Shown: positions 15,705 to 21,036 of the stretch, in pieces
Layout: each line of letters opens with the position of its first letter
Position numbering within the stretch: position 1 is the stretch's first letter
From: an uncultured Eubacteriales bacterium
Lineage (GTDB): Bacteria; Bacillota; Clostridia; Oscillospirales; CAG-382
Reading direction: 5' to 3'
Length of the DNA: 21,036 nt
Assembly (NCBI GenBank): GCA_900546385.1
Contig: URCT01000034.1
Coordinates: 1-21,036, forward strand
Translations under genes and position numbers: made by a program
Notes under the pieces: generated by a model
Told to the model about the DNA's origin: nothing
Database searches by the model: none
The model's input: only the letters and a program-made list of their open reading frames with translations

Positions 15705-16347
15705 CAAAAAGAAAAACGCGCTTCTCTATGCAGAGCGCTTGGAAAAGCAATATCCGGACGCGGCCTGTTCGCTCGAATACGCCAAAGACCCCTGGCGGCT
15801 GTTGGTCATGTCGCGGCTGTCGGCACAGTGTACCGATGCGCGCGTCAATTTGGTTTCCAAAGCCTTGTTCGAGAAGTATCCCGATATGACGGCTCTTGCG
15901 CAAGCCGAACTGACGGAACTCGAACAAATCGTCTATCCGTGCGGTCTGTACCGAACCAAAGCGCGGGATATCAAAAAGCTGTCGAACGAACTTCTTACCG
16001 ACCACAACGGCGTTGTTCCCGACACCATGGAAGGGCTTTTGTCGCTGTCAGGCGTCGGCCGCAAGATTGCCAATCTCATTTTGGGCGATGTGTACGGCAA
16101 GGGCGGCATTGTGGCGGATACACACTGCATCCGCATTTCCGGCCGGTTGGGATTGACCGACAGCACCAATCAGGTCATTGTCGAACGGGAGCTTGATAAG
16201 CTCATTCCGAAAGACCGGCAAACGGATTTCTGCCACCGGCTTGTTTTGTTCGGCAGAGAAACCTGCTCTGCACGAAGCCCACAGTGCGACAGCTGCTGCC
16301 TAAACGATCTTTGCCCCAAAGTCGGCGTAAAAACAACGAAGCCTTAA
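15694..16347 (+). CDS. nth: Endonuclease III (DNA glycosylase/AP lyase)
   Basis: A base-excision repair enzyme removing oxidised pyrimidines and nicking the abasic site. 217 residues, matching the usual ~211. Visible: LSAQCTDARVN, the helix-hairpin-helix LSGVGRKIAN with catalytic lysine K124, VADTHCIRI with catalytic D142, and the iron-sulphur motif C191-x6-C198-x2-C201-x5-C207, exactly the family spacing. The TTG start at 15694 follows AGGAGG (15682-15687) by 6 bases and overlaps the end of the amidase gene by 11 bases, so the two are translationally coupled on one transcript. The next in-frame ATG is 15728 and would remove the first helix. Pairing of a repair gene with a wall hydrolase is probably only shared transcription. 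Confidence 0.96.
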   Translation: MRINKKKNALLYAERLEKQYPDAACSLEYAKDPWRLLVMSRLSAQCTDARVNLVSKALFEKYPDMTALAQAELTELEQIVYPCGLYRTKARDIKKLSNELLTDHNGVVPDTMEGLLSLSGVGRKIANLILGDVYGKGGIVADTHCIRISGRLGLTDSTNQVIVERELDKLIPKDRQTDFCHRLVLFGRETCSARSPQCDSCCLNDLCPKVGVKTTKP

Positions 16348-16352
16348 AAAAC

Positions 16353-16382
16353 GGCCACCGTTTCAACCTGAAAACGGTGGCC
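16353..16382. terminator. Terminator hairpin between nth and the nucleotidyltransferase gene
   Basis: GGCCACCGTTT (16353-16363) pairs with AAACGGTGGCC (16372-16382) over an eight-base loop. On the minus strand it is followed by GTTTTTTAAGG, a proper U-tract, so it chiefly ends the polysaccharide operon. On the plus strand the following ATACTTATT is only moderately T-rich. Confidence 0.8.
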
Positions 16383-16386
16383 ATAC

Positions 16387-17556
16387 TTATTCGTTCGGAA
16401 TAAAATCGGCAAGTCCCAGCTCGCAAAGCAAATACCCGGTATCCGAGCGGTTTTGCTCGGACATCCCGGAAATGGCACGCACATCGTTGCGGAAGGAGGC
16501 TCGTGTGCGCGGCGAAAAGGCTCGAAACCAGCGACGGACGCGATAAAGCGGCGTCAGATGCGGATGCTTGCGTAAGATCGGATAGAATTCGCAAAGGGTG
16601 GCATACGGAATGCACAGCCGTCTGAGCAAGTAGCCATGCACGCCTTTTTCCTGCTGTTGACGGACGGACATGGTGTTGTTTAAGCTGCCGTATACGCCGC
16701 CGTGAAGCACAAAGACCGCCATCCGTTCGGTCACCTCATCGTGCCGTCCGTTAGCAAACCAAACCTCCGCAAGTTTTTCCATGGCTTCGGCAAATTTGTC
16801 CACGCCCTCGCCCTCAAGCATGGCCTGCAGCTTTTCTTTGTCATACGGCAGTTTTTTGTTTAATAAGAAGCAATCGATAAATGGGCGCACGCCGCAGCCG
16901 CCATGCGCAAAATGTTTGGCGGCATGGGCATAAAAATACGTCAAGAAAAATTCGTTCTCAAATTGATACTCATAGCCGTCCACGACATGGGCATACGTCC
17001 AACAATCGTCAAAAATCGTCTGCCGTTCGGTGTCAAACTCATTGACGGAAGCATGCAATTCCACGTGCGTATGCTCTTTATATGTCATAACGACCGTTTC
17101 GTCGCTCTCCACCTTAAAGCTGTAACCAAGCTTTTCCGACAGGCACTGAACGGCACGCTCCCGATCGCTTCCATGCACCAAAATGTCAATATCACCGCTG
17201 GTACGCATCCATTTTTCGGGATAGTAAGCGCGTATCACAGCACCTTTGAGCGGCACAAACGGAATCGCGGCAGCATTCAGCGTTTCCCGAATCCGGTTTA
17301 ATTCATGGCGAAAATGCTCATACCGGTAAACGGCGACCAAAACTTCCCTTTTATACAGCTTATATTGCGCCGGATCGGCAAGCAGCCCTTTTTTGATGAG
17401 CGCGTCGCCGACAAGATGCGCAAGGTCATGCTGTTTGGCGCGCTTGTACAGACGCGCTAACTGTTCCTCGGTAAGTGCGGGCTGTGAACCGGTTTGTTTG
17501 TCCTCGTTTATTGCATCGCCGATAAGATTCATCATGGAATCGATGATGATCCCCAT
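16387..17556 (-). CDS. PF14907-type nucleotidyltransferase family protein (second tandem copy)
   Basis: 389 residues from ATG 17556, which has AGAGGG close upstream and begins MGIIIDSMMNLIG; an in-frame ATG at 17613 has no ribosome binding site. An N-terminal helical region contains RAKQHDLAHLV. The nucleotidyltransferase core is FVPLKGAVIRAYYP...MRTSGDIDILV with the metal-binding D122-x-D124, then HVELHAS supplying a third acidic residue. The C-terminal half has GGCGVRPFID and LHGGVYG. The family transfers a nucleotide to an unknown acceptor and is found in polysaccharide and peptide-modification loci; the substrate here is unknown. It is a diverged paralog of the gene just upstream, separated by a 111-base gap with no good promoter, and is the last gene of the operon. 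Confidence 0.85.
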   Translation of the reverse strand: MGIIIDSMMNLIGDAINEDKQTGSQPALTEEQLARLYKRAKQHDLAHLVGDALIKKGLLADPAQYKLYKREVLVAVYRYEHFRHELNRIRETLNAAAIPFVPLKGAVIRAYYPEKWMRTSGDIDILVHGSDRERAVQCLSEKLGYSFKVESDETVVMTYKEHTHVELHASVNEFDTERQTIFDDCWTYAHVVDGYEYQFENEFFLTYFYAHAAKHFAHGGCGVRPFIDCFLLNKKLPYDKEKLQAMLEGEGVDKFAEAMEKLAEVWFANGRHDEVTERMAVFVLHGGVYGSLNNTMSVRQQQEKGVHGYLLRRLCIPYATLCEFYPILRKHPHLTPLYRVRRWFRAFSPRTRASFRNDVRAISGMSEQNRSDTGYLLCELGLADFIPNE

Positions 17557-17667
17557 ATCATCCCTCTTCTCTGTTATGGCTCGAACAAGCAGACAATGGG
17601 TATTGCTATGCATAAGTATACGAAAAATCGTGTTTCCGTATGCGAAACAAGCGTATCAAATGCGTTA

Positions 17668-18825
17668 TTACAGCTTTATCCGCGCACGGATCTCTTTGAT
17701 TTCGTCGATTTTCTCTTGCGAAACATGGTTTGCATACGAGAGTTCATTTTGAATTTTGCCGGATTTTCCCTGAAGCAGCGCTTTTGCACCTCGGGCGATC
17801 CAACAAAACGGCAGTAAAAACGGTGCTTTTTTTAAGATCGGATAGGCGGTCGTCATCATCGGATAGGAGAGAAAAAATCGTTTGAACGCATACGCAAGCG
17901 CACTGCCATTTTTTGCTTTTTCCACGGCAATGCTGTTTTCTGCCGTACCGTAAACGCCGCCGTTAAAAATATAGTTCAAAACCAGTTCGGAAAAATCGTC
18001 CGGCTTGTTATCCGTAAAGCACCGGTTGGCCACGCCGCTCATTTGGACGGCAAATTCATAAATGCCCGCTTTTTCAAGCAGCTCTTTGGCGCATGAGCAC
18101 GGCGCATCCATCTTATGCTCCATCACCCAAACATCCATGAGCGACCGAATGCCGCAGCCGCCGGAAAGAAAATGATGCGCCATATGGGCATACATATGAA
18201 ACACAAAAAACGGCTTGGTGAAATCATAGCGGCTGTTTTGGGCGGGTGCCGCATAGTCCCAGGCGCACTTCAGAACCTTATCCAAAAACGCTTTGTCTTC
18301 CCGAATATTAAAATGCAGTTCTAACGGCGTTTTGTTCGGGCAAATAACGGGTATGTCGTGATAACGCTTATTGCCGCATATATATCCCTTATCCTTCAAG
18401 CAAGCGACAACAGAATCAAGCTGTTTTTCCTGCACAAGAATATCGATATCACAGCTGACACGCATCCGTTCATCCGGATAGTATGCGCGGATCACCGCGC
18501 CTTTTAACGGGATATACGGTATTTTTTCTTGGTCGAAAATGCCGCACACCTGCTCAAAGGCATAGTTCATCCGCTCTTGCTTGCAAAGCGCAAGAACTTC
18601 CTCCTGCTGCAGCCGTTCGCGAAACTCTTCATTCGAAACCGCAAGCTTGTTCTTATACACAAATTTGGATAAAACCTGCGCTAAATCATGCTTTTTGGCC
18701 AAACGATACAGAAAGACAAGCGCGTCCTCCGTGATTTTGGACAGCAGTGCCGCGCTTGCTTCGGCTTCGTTCAATTCCGTATAGAGTATTTCGATTAAAA
18801 GCTGTTGAATTTCCCTCGCGTCCAT
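17668..18825 (-). CDS. PF14907-type nucleotidyltransferase family protein (first tandem copy)
   Basis: 385 residues, the same architecture as its downstream neighbour. A helical N-terminus with RLAKKHDLAQVL leads to the core IPYIPLKGAVIRAYYP...MRVSCDIDILV with D126-x-D128, then TPLELHFN (E169). The C-terminal half contains GGCGIRSLMD and FNGGVYG. ATG 18825 follows AGGTG (18831-18835) by 5 bases and lies only 16 bases after the epimerase stop, so it is co-transcribed with capF and the epimerase. The two paralogs share KGAVIRAYYP and DIDILV exactly but differ widely elsewhere, so the duplication is old or the copies were selected for different acceptors. Acceptor and cofactor are unknown; a glycan-modifying role is inferred from context. 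Confidence 0.86.
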   Translation of the reverse strand: MDAREIQQLLIEILYTELNEAEASAALLSKITEDALVFLYRLAKKHDLAQVLSKFVYKNKLAVSNEEFRERLQQEEVLALCKQERMNYAFEQVCGIFDQEKIPYIPLKGAVIRAYYPDERMRVSCDIDILVQEKQLDSVVACLKDKGYICGNKRYHDIPVICPNKTPLELHFNIREDKAFLDKVLKCAWDYAAPAQNSRYDFTKPFFVFHMYAHMAHHFLSGGCGIRSLMDVWVMEHKMDAPCSCAKELLEKAGIYEFAVQMSGVANRCFTDNKPDDFSELVLNYIFNGGVYGTAENSIAVEKAKNGSALAYAFKRFFLSYPMMTTAYPILKKAPFLLPFCWIARGAKALLQGKSGKIQNELSYANHVSQEKIDEIKEIRARIKL

Positions 18826-18841
18826 ATATGCACCTGCAACT

Positions 18842-20029
18842 TTATTTTCTCCAAACCATCTTATTGACGATTCCGGTATACGATTGAATGATCTTGACTA
18901 CCTTAGTCGATACGTTTTCCTCCACATAGTCGGGAACGGGTATACCGCTATCGCCCGAAAGGTTCATCGCCACCGCCGTGTCCACCGCCTGCAAAAGGCT
19001 GTGTTCGTCTATGCCGGCTAAGATAAAGCAAGCCTTATCGAGTGCTTCCGGACGCTCGGTCGAGGTACGGATGCAGACGGCCGGGAACGGATAGCCGATG
19101 CTTGTGAAAAAGCTGCTTTCTTCGGGCAGTGTGCCGCTGTCCGAAATCACGGCAAAAGCGTTCATCTGAAGCTTGTTGTAGTCATGGAAGCCGAGCGGCG
19201 TGTGCATCCGAACGCGCTCATCAAGCGGAAAACCGGTCGCCTCCAGCCGTTTTGCGGAACGCGGATGGCAGGAATAGAGGATGGGCATATCGTATGTTTC
19301 CGCAAGCTTGTTGATGGCCGTAAACAGGCTTAAAAAGTTCTTTTCCGTGTCGATGTTTTCTTCGCGGTGAGCCGACAGCAGCATATACTTTTTCGGTTCG
19401 AGGCCGAGGCGGTCAAGCACGTCGCTCGCCTTGATCTCTTCTAAGTTTTGATGAAGCACCTCCGCCATCGGAGAGCCGGTCACATAGGTGCGTTCCTTCG
19501 GCAGACCGCATTCATGCAAATACCGGCGTGCGTGTTCGCTGTACGCAAGGTTGACATCGGAAATGATATCCACGATCCGGCGGTTGGTTTCTTCGGGCAG
19601 ACACTCGTCCTTGCAGCGATTTCCGGCTTCCATGTGAAAAATCGGAATGTGCAGACGCTTTGCGGCAATTGCGGAAAGGCAGGAGTTTGTGTCTCCCAAA
19701 ATGAGAAGCGCATCCGGCTTGATTTGGTTCATTAACTTGTAGGAGGCGTTGATGATATTGCCGACGGTGGCACCGAGATCGTCGCCGACCGCGTCCATAT
19801 AGACCTCCGGATCGGCAAGCTTCAGATCCTTAAAAAACACACCGTTCAAATTGTAATCGTAATTCTGACCCGTGTGCGCAAGAATGGTATCAAAATACTT
19901 GCGGCACTTGCCGATAACGGCGGCAAGGCGGATGATTTCGGGACGTGTGCCTACAATAATTAACAGTTTTAATTTTCCGTCATTTCGGAATTTAACGTCG
20001 CTGTAATCGAGTTTTATGTTCATTTCCAT
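18842..20029 (-). CDS. wecB: Non-hydrolysing UDP-N-acetylhexosamine 2-epimerase (CapG/FnlC/WecB family)
   Basis: 395 residues, a GT-B fold epimerase. Visible: LLIIVGTRPEIIRLA, HTGQNYD, LGDTNSCLSA, HMEAGNRCKDECLPEETNRR, SAHREENID and SDSGTLPEESSF, with the expected catalytic acidic and histidine residues. In general WecB converts UDP-GlcNAc to UDP-ManNAc. Here it follows capF directly, and HMEAGNRC fits the CapG/FnlC branch, which converts UDP-2-acetamido-2,6-dideoxy-L-talose to UDP-N-acetyl-L-fucosamine. The ATG at 20029 is preferred because GAGGTGG lies 7 bases upstream; a second ATG at 20023 overlaps the capF stop as ATGA. Either way the two genes overlap and are translationally coupled. 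Cytoplasmic. Confidence 0.93.
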   Translation of the reverse strand: MEMNIKLDYSDVKFRNDGKLKLLIIVGTRPEIIRLAAVIGKCRKYFDTILAHTGQNYDYNLNGVFFKDLKLADPEVYMDAVGDDLGATVGNIINASYKLMNQIKPDALLILGDTNSCLSAIAAKRLHIPIFHMEAGNRCKDECLPEETNRRIVDIISDVNLAYSEHARRYLHECGLPKERTYVTGSPMAEVLHQNLEEIKASDVLDRLGLEPKKYMLLSAHREENIDTEKNFLSLFTAINKLAETYDMPILYSCHPRSAKRLEATGFPLDERVRMHTPLGFHDYNKLQMNAFAVISDSGTLPEESSFFTSIGYPFPAVCIRTSTERPEALDKACFILAGIDEHSLLQAVDTAVAMNLSGDSGIPVPDYVEENVSTKVVKIIQSYTGIVNKMVWRK

Positions 20030-21036
20030 GTTTCTACCACCTCAAAAAATGTGTCGGGATGCTTCGGGTCAAACAGTTCATTGGCCCACATAACCGTCAC
20101 AAGATTGTCTGTTTCGGAAAGATTGATAATGTTGTGCGTATAACCGGGCAGCATATGAACCGCTTCGATCTTCTCGCCCGACACTTCAAATTCCAGCACT
20201 TCGTCCGTTCCGATCTTTCGCTGGCGTATTAGTCCATGACCGGCAACCACGATGAAAAACTCCCATTTGGTGTTGTGCCAATGCTGTCCCTTGGTAATGC
20301 CGGGCTTGGAGATGTTGACGCTGAACTGACCGCAGTTTTCGGTTTTGAGAAGCTCGGTAAAGCTGCCTCGGGCATCTTCATTCATCTTCAAAGGGAACGA
20401 CACCTTTTCTTTCGGCAGATAGCTGAGATAGGTGCTGTACAGCTTCTTGGCAAAGCTGTTCGCCGGAATTTCCGGCATCATCAGTGTCGTCGCCTGTGCC
20501 TTGAAGGCGTCAAGCAAATCCACAATTTCACCGAGCGTCACCCGATGCGTGACCGGTGCGGCACAGTATTTGCCGTCAGCGCAGGGCACGGTCTGAAGGC
20601 CGTCGAAGGTGCAGCGGTGTTCCTTTCCTTCAAGCGCATCTAACATTTCGGTCACAAGGTCATCGATATACAAAAGCTCTAACGATGCGTTCCGGTCATT
20701 GACCGTGATCGGCAGGTCTCTTGCCATATTATGGCAAAACGTCGCAACAGCCGAATTGTAGTTTGGTTTACACCACTTGCCGAACAGATTCGGAAAGCGA
20801 TAGACAAGCACCTCCACGCCGGTTTCTTCGCCATAGGCAAACGAAAGCTCTTCCCCGGCCTTTTTGCTGCGTCCGTAGTCGCTGTCATAGCGGCCGATAC
20901 AGGTTGCCTGAATGGACGAAGAAATCATCACGGGACACGTGTTGCCCTGCTTTTTGAGCGTATCAAACAGCAAGGACGTAAAACCGAAATTGCCTTTCAT
21001 AAAGTCTTCGGCGTTCTGCGGACGGTTAACACCGGC
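20020..21036 (-). CDS. capF: CapF-type UDP-sugar reductase with C-terminal cupin (N-terminus cut by window edge)
   Basis: 338 residues are visible; the frame stays open to the window edge, and roughly 40-60 N-terminal residues including the NAD(P)-binding glycine loop are missing. The visible start AGVNRPQNAEDF matches the CapF loop after strand 4. The SDR pair Y-x3-K is in YGRSKKAGEE. The C-terminal ~130 residues form the cupin characteristic of CapF, with GITKGQHWHNTKWEFF and TDEVLEF. CapF reduces the 4-keto intermediate made by CapE toward UDP-2-acetamido-2,6-dideoxy-L-talose, which the next gene epimerises to UDP-FucNAc. It overlaps the epimerase gene by 10 bases. CapE would be expected just outside the window, upstream on the minus strand. 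Confidence 0.93.
   Translation of the reverse strand, partial: AGVNRPQNAEDFMKGNFGFTSLLFDTLKKQGNTCPVMISSSIQATCIGRYDSDYGRSKKAGEELSFAYGEETGVEVLVYRFPNLFGKWCKPNYNSAVATFCHNMARDLPITVNDRNASLELLYIDDLVTEMLDALEGKEHRCTFDGLQTVPCADGKYCAAPVTHRVTLGEIVDLLDAFKAQATTLMMPEIPANSFAKKLYSTYLSYLPKEKVSFPLKMNEDARGSFTELLKTENCGQFSVNISKPGITKGQHWHNTKWEFFIVVAGHGLIRQRKIGTDEVLEFEVSGEKIEAVHMLPGYTHNIINLSETDNLVTVMWANELFDPKHPDTFFEVVETWK

Noticed and set aside
17615..17649. TATACT and a six-base-pair hairpin (TGTTTC/GAAACA) in the gap between the two nucleotidyltransferase genes
   Set aside because: No acceptable -35 at 16-18 bp, and the stem is too weak for a confident terminator; the gap is probably just a transcribed spacer.
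1..21036. CRISPR arrays, tRNA/rRNA genes, insertion sequences or phage genes
   Set aside because: No regularly spaced repeats, no tRNA-like cloverleaf I could identify, and no transposase or integrase in any frame.

Overview
The window looks like a piece of a low-oxygen Clostridia (Firmicutes) chromosome, probably a gut or rumen type. Support: strong AGGAGG-type ribosome binding sites, TTGnnn-N17-TATAAT-like promoters, frequent GTG/TTG starts, a ferredoxin-linked indolepyruvate oxidoreductase (typical of strict anaerobes), and the protein families present. Nothing here fixes the species. There are 14 protein genes (two cut by the window edges), no RNA genes, no CRISPR and no mobile elements.

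Left part (1-3115): a minus-strand ABC exporter, cut at its C-terminus, carries an N-terminal extension ending in a four-cysteine zinc ribbon. It is divergent from a NYN-domain nuclease-like gene that seems to use an ATA start codon. The divergent intergenic holds two good promoters and a perfect 13-bp inverted repeat.

Middle (3212-12296): a plus-strand operon iorA-iorB-paaK-ACT protein, which can interconvert aryl-pyruvates, aryl-acetyl-CoA and aryl-acetates. Next comes a MATE transporter gene whose promoter is followed at once by a strong terminator hairpin, then an orphan glycosidase-like gene convergent with an enolase-superfamily sugar-acid dehydratase-like gene. Those two share a bidirectional terminator.

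Right part (12458-21036): a membrane-anchored cell-wall protein fusing a GHL10 glycan-hydrolase domain to an Amidase_3 domain, overlapping nth (endonuclease III). Facing it is a minus-strand surface-polysaccharide operon: capF (cut by the edge), a UDP-HexNAc 2-epimerase, and two tandem paralogous PF14907-type nucleotidyltransferases. The first two genes fit UDP-N-acetyl-L-fucosamine synthesis; the tandem nucleotidyltransferases are the unexplained part.

Most notable: the GHL10-amidase fusion, the paired nucleotidyltransferases in a FucNAc operon, the probable ATA start of the NYN gene, the promoter-proximal terminator before the MATE gene, and the uncharacterised glycosidase-like protein with a D-D-D motif.
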